From NCBI GenBank assembly GCA_036897445.1, contig JAYMTL010000014.1, positions 1-64,000 of the forward strand: a stretch of 64,000 nt of DNA, in the 5' to 3' direction. The notes beneath the pieces were generated by a model. That model saw only the letters and a list, made by a program, of their open reading frames with translations, searched no databases and had not been told where the DNA came from. Source of the DNA: Pelargonium tetragonum (lineage: Eukaryota > Streptophyta > Magnoliopsida > Geraniales > Geraniaceae). A program made the translations under genes and the position numbers. Below, in pieces: positions 26,072 through 38,689 of this stretch. Positions within the stretch are counted from its first letter, which is position 1. Each line of letters starts with the position of its first letter.

Positions 26072-26093
26072 CTCCTACCTATAAAGGTAGGAG
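26072..26093. repeat. perfect 9-bp hairpin with tetraloop
   Basis: CTCCTACCT (26,072-26,080) and AGGTAGGAG (26,085-26,093) are exact complements around ATAA. It is one of the most stable short hairpins in the window and lies inside the 25-29 kb repeat island. No T-run follows, so a terminator is not supported. Confidence 0.75.
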
Positions 26094-27320
26094 GAGTATA
26101 TGAACAAACCTATCTATACTATTACCTAACACTATAAAGACTATCTTACATAGAATAGGTAAGCTTACCTATTCATCTACTTTCACTCTACCTCTAGGTA
26201 TGCCCCTTTCTACCTCTCTCTATCCTTACTATCTTGCTTGTCCCTACTCAGTTACCCGTACATAGAATATAGAATCTAAGTCAAATAACTAAGAAAACAA
26301 AGTATAGATAAAAGAAAGAAAGAACAAGTAAGTCAGTATCAGATGTTGGTGTAGTTGTATTATCCTTATCCTCTTCAAAGAAGACTCTTCCAATAACCTT
26401 CCTCCGCTAAGACGCTGCAGTCGGTAAGGTAGACTCTCTCTTATTCTAGGTTTCTATCCTCTCTATTGATAAACACATGAGTGAGGGAATACCACCTTAA
26501 ATAATACAAACAAGAAAAAAAGACAACTATAAAACGAGAACAACTAACTCCTATACCTATCTAGACTTTACTCTCTTCTACTAACTATTAGCTATTAGAA
26601 ACCTATTATTCTAAATAAAGCAGCTTCCTCTCCTTCGACTTCCCTAGTCTAATATAGTTCTGGGTAAAACTCTTGCTGCGCTTACTACTACGCCAGTTCC
26701 TTCTCTTGCTAATACAAAAACAAAGAAGTAAGTCATAAGAATAGGATCTTGGGTGGTTATAACATATCTATGTACTCTCTAGAATAGACTCTTCTGCCCT
26801 AACCTACTGCATCACTTTCTTTAGATCTATAGCTATTTCATGAAACGGAATATAGAAAGAATCCCACAACACTCTATCTATAGGAAGGAAAACCCCTCTT
26901 TTCTTCTGTACAAACTCATTTTTGAGATCTTCTTTCCCTTTTAACTGGAATACCCATCAGAAAGAAAGCTTTATAAAACTTTTTGACTTTCAACCCGGGG
27001 AAACCTATATACTTATTTACTTTACATTTACAGAATTGACTTCATTACTAAAATCCTTGTCTAGTGAAGCAGTAGCCTATAGTAAGAAACCCGGATTACC
27101 CAAAAGTTAGATAACCCCCACCTGGCTATCTTTACAGAATTACTCTCAACCAAAAGTAGAACTAAGTACAACAAATCCAATCAAGTTAAGGAATGATTTT
27201 ATAGCCCTTTCAGTGAGAAAATACTACTTTTTTGAATTCCCTTATATCCTTAAAACTTGATCTAGCAAAGGAACATCTTTCAAAGCAACTCCTCAAGTTA
27301 GAATTTCCAGTAAAGCTAAT

Positions 27321-27392
27321 CAAAGAGGAAGACAGATTCATTCGGGGCTACTTTTTATACCTAGAATGCCATCCTAAGTCTCGATACTAAGC
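27321..27392 (+). repeat. TACCTAGA-family repeat, copy 1
   Basis: This copy holds TACCTAGAATG and TCTCGATACTAAG in order, preceded by GCTAATCAAAGAGGAAGACAG. About 45 bases downstream an AGAGCTAGACCCACCCTTT segment corresponds to segments after copies 2 and 3 and near 41,575. Confidence 0.55.
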
Positions 27393-28190
27393 AAAACCCC
27401 GACCCTTTTACCGCTCATTTCTAGTACCTTTCTTTAGAGCTAGACCCACCCTTTGAGAAATGCTACACCTGTCTATCGCCTATTTCGATTTACCCCCTAT
27501 AACTCTACCAACCTAATCCAAAGTCTAATACTACGCATTACCTCCCTCTTCTTTTCCTATTTGGCTCCATTACTCACTTCTTACTATCTCTCCTTCTAAA
27601 TTCCTTGTTAACTTGTCTAGCCAAAGCAGGAGCCTATAAAATAATAACTGACTGACAGGAAAACCCAAAAGTCTCCGTCTACTTTACTATTGCAATAAGA
27701 CCTTTTCATTCTAAACTAACTAAGAAGGTTCTCTCCCACCCAGAATAAGGCTAAAACTCCTTAAAGGTTAGGAATACAAAAAACCTGCTTCTTCAATTCT
27801 TGACTTGAACAATCTTCTCGCTTTCACTAACGCCTCCCATCGAATACATCCCAGCTTACCCAGCAGCCCTCTCTACCTACTCTTGCGGGGTCATTTCCGT
27901 TCAAACACGATTTCATATGCCCAGTAAAAGAATTTACTAATTTTACGTTAGATCTCTATCTGGTTCGTTTCAAGACATTCGAGTTCTAGATATCCCTTAT
28001 AAAACGAAACTCGGGAATCCCTTGGATGCTGCAGCACCTTAACTACAACTTTCTCCTATTTGAATTTCTAAGAAAATCCCCGAATAGCCTGTCAAACCTA
28101 TCAAATTCTATCTCAAAAACTAAGGCTTAAACTCCTGGAAACGGTAGGAGTACTAGATTCTACTTTCCAGTCAAAGCTCATAAAACTTGG

Positions 28191-28257
28191 GATTCAAGCA
28201 AACAAAGGTCCGTGTCTATACCTAGAATAGAAAAGAACGTTTCGATACTAAGTTAGG
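28191..28257 (+). repeat. TACCTAGA-family repeat, copy 2
   Basis: GATTCAAGCAAACAAAGG leads into ATACCTAGAATAG, then TTTCGATACTAAGTTAGG. Its 5' end matches copy 5 at 39.8 kb, which begins GACTCAAGCAAACAA. Confidence 0.6.
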
Positions 28258-28500
28258 TGTTGGTTTCCTATTTGACCTTTTTCACATCGGCTTTCTTGTA
28301 TCTTTATTGATTTGCTTACTTTAGTGAGTCTCTCTTCTCACTCAATACTCACTCAAGTTATCCCAATACCAAGAAGCTCTGCCCTCTGAAATGATGAAAT
28401 GAATAGAGTGAAAAGAGACAGGCGTAGAACTAAGGAAAACCAAAAGTCTTACTTACTACAAAACCCAAAATTCAGGTCAAAAGTGAAAGAAAAAAAGAGT

Positions 28501-28572
28501 ACGAATCAAATAGAATCATGCTCGTGCTTGTACCTAGAGTGTCGTTTATACTAAGTTTCAATACTCAGTTAG
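28501..28572 (+). repeat. TACCTAGA-family repeat, copy 3
   Basis: AATCAAATAGAATCATGC is followed by TACCTAGAGTGTC, CTAAGTTTCAATACT and AGTTAGG. The leading TAGAATCATGC word is shared with copy 6 at 60.2 kb. It starts 310 bp after copy 2. Confidence 0.6.
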
Positions 28573-28838
28573 GAGTGTTTTTAGATCCCTTTTTTTACTA
28601 TCTTTCTTTTGAATTGAATTACTTTCCTTTTAGGAGCTCCAAAAAAAAGTAGGCGCAGTAAGAACTGTTAAAAAAACTCTCTCAAGCTCTACCCCACCCT
28701 TATGAAAGAGTGACAGCTACTTCTAAAGCTAATCTTGCTAATAAAAGAAAAAGACAGATGAATCAAATACAGAATATAAAGAAAAAAGGAGCAACTACTT
28801 AAACCAAAGAAAGGCTAATCAAAAGGTAATGTAATTAA

Positions 28839-28901
28839 TAGAATCCTGCTTCAGTTTGTGCCTAGAATGTCAAATCTCAAAAGCTTCTGGACTAAGTTAG
28901 G
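28839..28901 (+). repeat. TACCTAGA-family repeat, copy 4
   Basis: TAGAATCCTGC is followed by GCCTAGAATGTC and ACTAAGTTAGG. It starts about 340 bp after copy 3 and is preceded by AAGGTAATGTAATTAA. Like copy 3 it is followed by a TTAGATCC word. Confidence 0.55.
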
Positions 28902-29050
28902 CCCTCTTTACCGTCAGAATTTCTTAGATCCTTCTTATCTTAGTCACACCCTACTCCTTTTGTCCCTTATTTACTTTAGTTAGTTTAGTTGCTTTACTAC
29001 CTAAGTCCTTACTGAAAGCCTGAGTAGGTCCCTACTCTTGAAGAAACTTT

Positions 29051-31769
29051 CCTACTTCCTATTAGACTATTAGAGCCTCTCGATCAGCTGGACTTTGACC
29101 TAAAATTCCTCAAACCTAGCTTATAAAAGAGATATTCCCGGGGGCCTTGCCTCAATTTCGTGACTTTGTTTCATTCCAACCTTGGAAATAGAACTAAAAA
29201 AGGGTAGAATTCCAGAAGAGGTTGTGAAATAAAAGACCTTTCAGTAAAAACCCTCAATAAAAAATCTCGTCTAAGCTTTCTTCATCTCAATCTGACTAAC
29301 TGCGTTTACTTTTTTAGCCTGTCTGTAACACCCACTGAACTCTCTGAACTTAACCCAAAAAGCAGCTAAACTAACGAGAAAGGATACCGGTTTTTGCTTT
29401 ACGGGAAAGCTTGGAGTAAAAGTCAGTTTCTTGATTTCCAATTCTATAAAAGAAAAGTAGTAGAATAAAAGTTCTTATCGGTTTGCTCCAAGAAGTTTAT
29501 ACACAGGGATATATCTTTACTGTAGTTCAAGTAGGTAAACTTGGTTTGTAGGTCGAATTCCTCAAGAAAAGTCTTAGCTTTGGTCAAGGAGTTGCTTAGG
29601 CTTTTGGTTGGTAGGTTTTCTAGTCTAGTTCTACGTGACCGATTAGGATTTATAAAAACAAGGACTCGTTGCTTGCCTCTGAATTCAGGATCTCTATAAA
29701 ATGAAAATCAAAGAAAAAAGGAAGTTCTTGCAAAAGGGCTTAAGAAAATGGGTGATAAGGTAACTAGATTCAGTACCCAACTAAAGACTCTGGATAATAA
29801 CTTTGGCTTCCTATTTCTTTAGCTTTCTTTGATTTGAAGGGTTGTTTCCTAGATTTCAGGTAGAGTTCAGTACCCTGGGGAGAGTCTTTATAATAATTGA
29901 TAAAGGGAGGTAGGCATTTCAAGTGAAAGTATATATAAATTTCTTTCCCGATAAAGTGAAGTGAATAAGTCGGGGTCTTTACAGGCTAATCAGGGACTTT
30001 CTTAGAGATTCAAATAGCAAATAGAGAGTGCTAAATATAAAGAAAGCCTTTTAGATAGAGGTGGAAGTCATTCAAATTGATACAAATCCGTGGTAAACGC
30101 GTTGATGAATAAGCAAACACCGGGTACCGAACTCCAAATCCATATTCTAGATAATCAGTTTAGCAGGATCTGATTTGATCTATATTCCCTTTTCTTATCG
30201 GCTTGCTCTTAACGAAAGTCTGCTCCTCGGCTACCGATCCTATAAATTAGCAGAGTAAAGGGTTTCCTATTCTCCCATGTTTTTCTACGGGATTGCTCTA
30301 GTAGACTTTACGAGGGTATATCTTTCCTAAGCTGAATGTCAAAAAGTATGAGTTTGACTGCTATCCTAGACTCCTTTTTCCTAAAAAGAGGGTCTCAAAT
30401 CCGGCACCTATGTTGGATAAAGTCCCATTTTCATTTGTTCAATTTCCCCCTAAAAGTATAAAGCACGTTTTGTTTATAGCGCATATCTTTTTCAAAAAAG
30501 TAGTCCGAGCGAAAACCTATAAAAAAGATTTTAGCTAATAAGATCTCTCTTTAGAAAAAGGAGTCGGGCCCTCTATGGAAAAGTCTTCAAAGTTTAGGAA
30601 ATTCCTCTGAAAGGGCAGCTTTTTTGTACCTCGTTTCCTTTTTATTGAAAGTATAATGGGTTTCCCATTAAGTATAGAGCTTGCAGGGTCCCTAGTTTAG
30701 CAATGAAGTCAACTCCGATAGGGAGATCTCTTTCCAAGGTTTACCTATCAAGTGTGGCATTAGAACTCGTTACTTTCTTAGCCGAGTTTTCCCGCAGTTA
30801 TAGGTTCAAAGTCAGGGTTTTTCTATAAGCAGTTCCTAATTCAGTTAGCTTTCTGCTTGCCGTTAAGATAGGAAGTTTACTTGTACAAGTAGAAAGAAAG
30901 AGGGGTTCTCCTTTCGTATTTGTAGGGGAAGCCAATAAGCTATGGATACAGAAGTGAAAAGTATAAAGAAAGTTTTTCAATAAGAAACAGGATATTAAAG
31001 GAGAGCTACGGGTAAGGACCTCAAGGTAGAGCGCGGATAAGTAAGTCGGTCTATCACGAATAGTAAACAAAAGAAGATGCAGCAGCTCTTGGTTCTAGGT
31101 TTCGGAGTCTTTATCATTTTAGTTTGATGAGTTCTTAGAGTGTTTTCCAATAAGATAAGAAGTTTGTACTAAAAAGAGCAAAAGAAGTTACAGGCTAGCC
31201 CTAAGTTTGAAAGGTTTAGTGAGAAGGGGTGCAGGTCTAGCTCTAAGAATTCCGGGTTCCACTAATAATAAAAGATAGAACAGAGTCTAGGGATTGGGAA
31301 TCGGAGTAAATAGTCTAAATTGCCTTTTACCGGGAAGTCTTTGATTACTTACTGGTTCTGGGTTTTCATATAAGGGGCTGCTTGAGATTCAAGGGGTTTC
31401 CGTGTAAGGTGTAGCCAGTCTTTCGATAGAGGTATAGCTAGTTTAGAGATTCTCCTCGGGTAGGCTTTGATAGGTTGGGGATGTATTCAATCAAACTGCT
31501 TTCTCGCCCTTAACTTCCTGATGCAGCTAATTAAGAAAGAGCTAAGCCCCTCTATTCTAATATCAATCAAAAAAGTAAGCAGGCCATTTCAAAGAAACAT
31601 AGCCAAAACCCTTGATAAATATGTCAAATAGGGAAAACCCCTAGTGAATTGGCACTCGAACAGCATAAAAAAAGATATTCTGGATCTAAACTTCAGTCTT
31701 TTTTTCTTTAAGATGTTCTGTCAACTTTTTATGAGCTTTGGCTTTAGTTAGTACCGGATTTCTTGAAGG
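29051..31769. other. gene-free background DNA
   Basis: I see no gene or strong structure here. A 90-codon minus-strand frame at 30,798-31,070 is within chance expectation and its translation is unremarkable. Confidence 0.55.
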
Positions 31770-32800
31770 AGTTTCCTTGTCTTAGTTCTTAGTAACTTAG
31801 TCAGTCTAGTCTTTTTTTAGTCTTAGCCTGACTGGTATTCTCCCATTTTCTATTCTATTTTATCTCTCTACGAATATTAGAGGGGATCCCGGTTATTAAC
31901 AGAACCAGGACTCTTTCTTTCCTTAAAGCTAGACCTCCTCTATATCACTGAACTTACTATATCTATATACCCCCTCTTTCTTCAACGCTCCAATAAGAAA
32001 TCCACTTCTATTTGAGTTTAGACTTGATACTCGGAAACCTAAGGGAGCTTCTGCATCTGACCCTGCTTACTATATTCTATTCCCGACAGCTTGTCTTAAT
32101 TAAAAAAAACTCTGCCCTCTTCTTCTGAACCCACTGCACTTTTTTGAATAGAACTCTTTAAATAGACACTTTACTGCAAACCTGTTTAGCTAAGAAGCGG
32201 TAACCCCTAAAAGAATCTTTGACTGACAGGAAAAAGACAAATCAACTTTCTATTGTAAAACAAATTCCTTATAAACGCTCCTCAAGGCTTCCCCGTCAAT
32301 TTCAAGTACTACGCTATGCTAGCTCGCTTTTACCAGTCTCCCTTAGAAGTGCTCTTGACTTGCTCCAATGAAACCCCACAAATTCGTGAAGTATCTAGTA
32401 CATAAAATAAGTAATCCAATTCCAATACGGTATAGTCTAATCCTCTCTATACACTAGTACGTAACTAACTAGTACACCAGCGACTAAGGCAATAGCTACA
32501 GTAAGACCCTTATTATAAAGTAGAACCTTCTTATAGCTACAAAGAAGCAGAAGAGAAAAAACTCAGTCAGTTAGGTCAAGCAACTCCGCCGGGTCCGCTA
32601 GGTCAGAGTCAAAGAAATTTGGTGGTAGGTGTGTTATCCAGATAAGATTGAATTGCTACAATACGAGAACCTCTACAACTGGAAGGTTCACTCGGTAACA
32701 GAGAGACTATCAAAAAACTCCAAGGAAGCCTTGCCTCTATATCGATAAGCTCAATAACACAAAGAGGAAGATAACCTAGACAAAAGGAAGAAACTACTTA
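31770..32800. repeat. compositional island with variant of the TTACCGACTG block
   Basis: This C/A-rich (plus-strand) island carries CACTCGGTAA at 32,689-32,698, the reverse complement of TTACCGAGTG. Read on the minus strand, the following sequence has GGATAACACACCTACC and then GACTCTGAC. This resembles the minus-strand sequence after the 26.4-kb block (GGATAATACAACTACACC, then GATACTGAC). Long frames appear if TGA is read as tryptophan, but that is expected by chance in T-rich DNA. No gene is recognisable. Confidence 0.4.
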
Positions 32801-35800
32801 TAAATAAAAAAGGACCTTATCTTTACTTGTTTACACCAAATTTCTTAGAACAATGGAAAAGAGTCTTGATTCTATTTTTCTTAGCAAAAGCTTGACTTGG
32901 TATTAGGGGGCTCCACGCCTTGCTGGTATCTTTCAAAAGCCTAAAACTAAAATTTTCCTTGAAATCGCTTATCTTATATAGAATAAACTTAAATAAGAAA
33001 ATGAATTTTACGTATACTCTATAAGTTTTTTTGCTTCTATTGCTTATTAAACGACTACACCGAAAGTTATAGCATTCCCGGGTGCATGGGTTCAAATCCC
33101 ATTCTTTCTTATAGAATATTCTACCCAGTTAGTCCTAGAATTTCATTTTGAAAGTCTGACCTATTTTTTATATTAGATAGACGTAATTTTGATAATAAGT
33201 CAATTTTCATTTGCTGAAATGCTCGCTAGCTCAAGGGGTCCCTTATGTTACTAGTTCAGACAGTTGGTCCTAGACATCGAAAAATGTTTAGAGTTCAAAT
33301 CGAGCGATCCTAACTAAAAAATAGAATTTCGCTTGTATGGTCCTAAATTTCCCAACCCCTTCTTTTATAAAAAGGGAAGTCTAAAATCCAAATTTTTAAG
33401 AATATGGAACTACTTTATTAAAAATCTGCTTTCAAAGAGAATAGGTCCGCTGTTGACTCTAGAAATAAAAAGGGAGAATACTTCTTGAATTTATCTTACC
33501 GGAACTTCTCTTATCCGTGCTCTTGATTATTAGAACCCGGTTACTTAACTTTTTGAAGATAAGCTTATTATAAAAGCTTTAAGGACCCTGTCAGGAAAGT
33601 GTATGTAGAGGTTGCCCCGACTTTGTGGTATATTTAAAACTCCCCCATACGAACGCCGGCTCAGATAGACTCTAATATAGCGGGTAGAAAATCTTAATAC
33701 AAAAGCAGGAAATTCAGTTACAGTTTGAATACCCAGCGAATTAAGTTCAAATCCAGTCTGCACTTAAGGACTCCTTGGGTATGCTAGTTTTCATTTTTGT
33801 TATAGGGTATAAGGAAGTTCCCCTTCTTTTCTTATTTTATTATATAGGGGCTCGCATTATGAGTAAGTAATATAAAACCGAGGAAAAAATCTAATCTAGA
33901 TCTTTTTAGAGAGATCCGGGAGCTAAACCCGTTAGAAAAAAGGAAGCCTATTAGTGATTGCTACTGGCAAGGCAATAAGGGCGAAGATCTTAGGAACACC
34001 TGTAATAAGAATTGAGTCAAGTATATTGATTATCTTTCTAGAGGAACCCTATGTTACATACTTTTTAGATTTGAGTTCTTTTAAGTACCCTATCTATGCT
34101 GTACTGGCGCATACAGCTTTGAAAGAATTTATGCTAGAATATTTGAGTATCTCCTTGCTTCCTATGATGGTTTTAAGCGCTTAAGCTTTATAGTAGTTTT
34201 TAGTACTGTGGATCCCCGTAAACCCAAACGAAAAGAGTCTTCCTAAGGATTTTATATATCTCGCAAGGGGCCCCTTACAGTGCTTTTTAAATCTTTTGAC
34301 TTTTAGAAGACTTCAGATAGCTTAGCGAACGTTTGGAACTTTTAAATAAGAACTTTAGGTTTGGCTTTTTAATTTTGGGGGCTAAAAGCCTTTTTGGAGT
34401 TACAAAAATCCCTTGTTATTCCTTGTAGAGCCGTCATTTTAGAGGGGTTTCCTTTCTCGCGAAACTTCTTAGAGTCTTTGTATTATAACAAAATTTCTTT
34501 TGAAGTACAAATCCTTGTCAAGTAGGAGCAAAGGCTTCGTTTATATAACTGGAGTAACGTTACTATGCACAGGAAAACTGCAAAAAAAATAAGGAGCGGG
34601 TACTTTTACCTCGAAAAGACTAGTAAAACGTATTAATAAATAAATGAAATAGGCATAAATTATAATATAAGAGCGTGCAACACATTGAATATATCTACCA
34701 GTGCGGGATTTCTACTTATTTTCAATTATTTAAATCGCTTTAGAAAAAAAAGAGAGAGAAAAGAAAGTGTAAAAAAAGAGGGTTCTTCCTCTTAGGGGCT
34801 CCTTAGTCTTAGTAGTCAAACTTGAGAAAAATCCGGGCGCTTCACAACCCAAATAAATCTTCTTCTCAATAGGGTTTAAGACAGCGAGCTCCTTTTAAAC
34901 AAGCGAAGTCGGGAATAGATTACAAACGGATTTAAAAGTATAAGCTTTCCCTTTATAGCTAAGCTCTTTATAATATAAGGCCTTACCCTTTTTTTTCTAA
35001 ACTTTCCTTTAAGTATCAAGAATCTTACTGTCAATTATACTTTTTAAAGCTCTGTGGTTTGTCTAGTATAGAATAAATAGACTTTCTAACTTTTATGATT
35101 TAGTTCTGAAGAAAGAAATAGAAGAGATTTGCGAGTACTTTCTATCCGGAAATCCTCCTCTTAGACTGCAAATTCATTTTTGGTTAGGTATCCAACTAAG
35201 TAAAGTACTTATCTTTATGCTTATACTTGAGAAGCTATATAATTACAAAGAGTACAAATGCAGAGGTTAATAAAGCGAGGACCCTTTCTTAAAAATTAAG
35301 GATTTTTACAGGGTTATAGTTTTTGGTAAAATGAAGGAGAACAAAAGGAAAGAATTACTGGAGGCTTTATATGCACAGTGTTAATAAAAAGTTTTTTTTG
35401 GATTAAGTTTATGCAGGGTTTGGAATTGGAGTTCTTACTGCAATCTTATAGGCTTTTCTTAGTACTGAGGAGTCTTGGAACTATACAACAATGCATTTTA
35501 ACCCCTTTGTTATAGACTTCTTCTAAAGAAGCTTTTTTTTAATCCACAAGCAGATGCAGATAAACGGGTTTTGAGTAGTGGCAATTAGTGCCTTTTGAAA
35601 AAAAAAACTATAACTTAAAAAGGTTAGAACTTGAATTATAACTTTGAGGTTTAGAAGGACACACGTAATTTGGACCCGAAAAAAAGGGCGCATCCTTATA
35701 AAATGTTAAAAGCAGGTCTTCCTGACTCAGTATTAGATAAGGATAAGGATTTACTTATACTTTCCTGACCCAAAAGGAGTTTCTTTCAAAAAAGTAGGGA

Positions 35801-36269
35801 ATAGAAAGTCGCTGCGCTAAAGGGCTACCTTGGTAGTAAGACCCAAAATTGAGTCCTAATGGAATATCGGTTATCTAAATTGTTTATCCATGGAGGACTC
35901 TCTTGAAGCAAGGCTAACAAAGAATTACTCTTGGGTTTGGCACACAAAAAGAGTATCGTTTAGAACTTCAGAACCTTGCCCTCTTTACTTTAATTACAAA
36001 TTCTTTCTTCTTTTTTAGATTATATGCAGCACTTTTTATAATATAAGCAGGAGGTCCAGCACTTGTAAAGTAAATAAAAAGAATAGCATTTCTCGTTAGC
36101 ATAGCTCGGCAGGCTCTGACAGGTTCATTTTCATTAGTTATTTATCCCACAGTTTCATTTCAATTTATGTATGATTTAGCTTGCTTTTTGACATTGCTGG
36201 GGCTCCTTATAAGAAAATAGCTTCTTAATTCTATAATAATTAGGCCTTTTCGGGTGTCTCTTTTTCTGG
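32801..36269. other. gene-free background DNA
   Basis: Apart from the T-arm-like hairpin at 33,086, no gene, repeat or strong structure was found. Open frames (up to 90 codons) are of chance length. Confidence 0.55.
33086..33109 (+). pseudogene. tRNA-like T-arm fragment, serine-type sequence
   Basis: ATGGG (33,086-33,090) and CCCAT (33,098-33,102) form a perfect 5-bp stem around the canonical T-loop TTCAAAT. The arm matches, from memory, the T-arm of plant organellar tRNA-Ser(GCU). A TCTTTCT acceptor-like tail follows. I cannot find a matching 5' acceptor strand, D-arm or anticodon stem in the upstream 80 bases. The best reading is a tRNA 3' relic left by rearrangement. A perfect canonical T-arm is unusual enough in this composition to be worth recording. 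Confidence 0.35.
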
Positions 36270-36900
36270 ACTTTACTGGTGCCCCCCCTGCAGTCAGGTA
36301 GAATACGCATAAAAGACTCTACAAGGTTATAACCTCTCTCATCTAAAACAAGAGGAAAGCTTATAGAACAGGAACTCCGAGACCTAAATATACAATATAT
36401 AGAAAAAGAACTATACTAAAAGGGAATCTAACTCCTACGATAGAGAGTAGTGCAATCGAGACAAGAATTCTTAGTTCCAAAAAATCGGGACAGATAAGCC
36501 CTATGAGAGTTTATATCTACAAGGATACAGCTACAGACTAGGGGAAGTCCAGCTCTGAAGTATTCTAGCTATTACTCTTAAGAAAAGTCTAGCTTTTAAG
36601 ATTATAGTGTTAAGCAGCTTAGGGAAGTGCCGCTGTTAATAAGATAGTGGTACAGGGTTAGTCTACAAGGAAGTTTAGATCTCTGAAAGTATAAGCGGGT
36701 AGAAGACTAGAAACCCGGGGTTAATAAAAAGGTATTTAGGAGGATAGGAGCTTGGCTAAGAAGATACGAATTCAGTTACAGAGTCTTGCTCTGAGGTTAG
36801 GTGTAGTAATTAAGAAAATAGGTATGTAAGCTATGAACAAAGGTTTTTTATAATTAGAATAAGTATGAATAAGAGAACAGTACCACACTACTAAGAAGGT
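36270..36900. other. purine-rich island, no recognised gene
   Basis: This plus-strand purine-rich island differs from its flanks in having few homopolymer runs. A frame between TAA at about 36,351 and TAG at about 36,541 is open for about 63 codons. T is scarce at its first positions, but it has no early start codon and later parts of the same frame are full of TAG. I looked for ribosomal-protein and rRNA signatures and found none that holds up. It could be a decayed gene or skewed repeat DNA. Confidence 0.3.
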
Positions 36901-38689
36901 TGCTTTTCTGTTCCTCAAGGATTTTTAGAAAGCTAGACAGAAACTTTATTCTAATAAAATATAGAATAGAATAATAGTAGTAGTCAGACTTGGTTTTTAC
37001 AAAAAAGTAAGTTATATAAAAAAGGAGTCTTCGTCGTTACTTTCTTTGATTTTTTTAAGCGATAGAGAAGGGGGTTAATTTGAACTACAGATTTATGATC
37101 CAAATATAGGGTGCTCTATTATATATAGCAGAAAAAGGATTTAGAATAGCGTGAAAAGTTCTATCTAAGTGATTCGGATTTCCCTACTTTTTGTTTTCTT
37201 TAGCGCCTTCCCTAACCTACCCTATTGCTTAGTCTAATTGTTTTTCTAGGTCTTTGAGATAATGAAGTGAGGTTTACATCAAAAGTAACCTAAAACATGA
37301 AAAGTGGATTCCCTATTTTTATTTATCCCTATATTATAACTAGATCCGAAAATAAAGAAAACTATAAACCTTCAACGTTCCGCACTTACAGCTGGATCAG
37401 AAAGATAAGAAAACAAATGTTACTTTTTCATTTTAAGTAAATACTTTCTAAAAGAAAGAACAACAAATTAAGGATTCAACCGGAGCAGTGCCGTACGTAC
37501 TATCTAGAATACCTTTTATCGACGCCTCTCTATTTCTTTTCACTTTCTTCTGAAACTGGCTAGCCTGAAACTCCGGAATCGTACTGCAAAACAAAAAGAT
37601 AATTTGTATAAAACCCCTTCACTTTTGATTCTTGACCTGATTATAGGAGCCAGATAAATGAAGCAATTACAGAGACTTATACGGAAAAGTATACCCTTTA
37701 ACTAGCTAAGAATAAAGCAAGGAAAGATTTTTAACGGCACTACTTTCCTAGAAAGCTTGTGCTTGTCTACTAAAAAGAACTGACTCCTTTGCTTGCAAAA
37801 CCGAATTCTAACTAATAAGGAATTACCCCTATTCTGGTTAGAGATTGTAGACTCTAGTTTCGTTATCAGTTACAGGTCTAGGTTAGAAAGGAAAGAGCTT
37901 ATCTAGAGTTGCAACTCCTTGACTTCTTTTATAGAATCTTGTTTAAGACGAAAAGGAGGATCCTATATTATTACGAAAGCAAGATAAATCTTGCCTTTTA
38001 GGTTTTATAAAACTTTTCCGAGAATTCATAGAGATATGTTAGATTTTAGAGCTAAGGGAGAGTTTCCTTTTTGTAGTTTTTAAGGAAAGTGCTTTTACAA
38101 AGTTTGTCCAATATAGGATCTTTCAGTTTAGGTACCAGCGGGATTTCACTCTTGTTCTGCTTGTTATTTGTCATCTCGGTACTAAGAAAATAGAACTTTT
38201 CATTCCTAATAGTCTTGGAGAAACGGTAAAACCTAGCCCCTTTTTTCTATTACCCCAGATACTAAACTCTCGTAAAAACTCCTATCAATTTATACATAAC
38301 ATAACATCCGAAAAGAAACTAGTTCAAATACCGATAAGACTATAAAACCCCACGCCTTAGCACCTTAAAAAGGAAAGACTTTATTTAATCTAGCCTCTCT
38401 AGTCTAGGAAAACTTCCTATGAACACAAAACTCAAATTCGGGATTTAGAGAGCTATACTATATAAAGAAAGAACTTATCTTTTTACTTAAGGACACCCTT
38501 TCTAGAACCTTCTCTTTATTTGGTATTTCCTCAATCCTGATACTCTAGTTTGAGTTGCCTTTGTGTTCCTCAAACTCCTTAAATTTTTATTCCAGAGGAG
38601 TCTAATAAGCAAATACAACTAAAAAACTCCTTTTTCTTTTAGCAAGACTTACCTTAGACTCTGAAGCTTACGGGACTAGGAAACTCTGC
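36901..38689. other. gene-free background DNA
   Basis: Nothing recognisable is present in this stretch. Confidence 0.5.

Larger units (their letters stand above)
24840..29050. repeat. large island of diverged repeats
   Basis: This 4-kb stretch is C/A/T-rich on the plus strand, has fewer homopolymer runs than the background, and holds no recognisable gene. It contains CAGTCGGTAA (26,418-26,427, the reverse complement of the block at 912). It also carries four copies of the TACCTAGA/TCGATACTAAG family, at about 27,321, 28,191, 28,501 and 28,839. TCTATCTTATGCAT at about 24,859 recurs near 39,434. AAGGTAATGTAATTA occurs at about 28,824. The last three family copies are spaced about 310-340 bp and share more than the core. 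An AAGCTC-TACCC-CCCT-like segment follows copies 2 and 3, and a related one follows copy 1. The arrangement fits an old, partly tandem array. Confidence 0.5.

Noticed and set aside
36361-36900. Possible ribosomal protein L16 homology in the purine-rich island
   Set aside because: A few residues and spacings matched a remembered L16 sequence, but the alignment needed several gaps and many stop codons. Lys/Arg-rich chance translation explains it as well.
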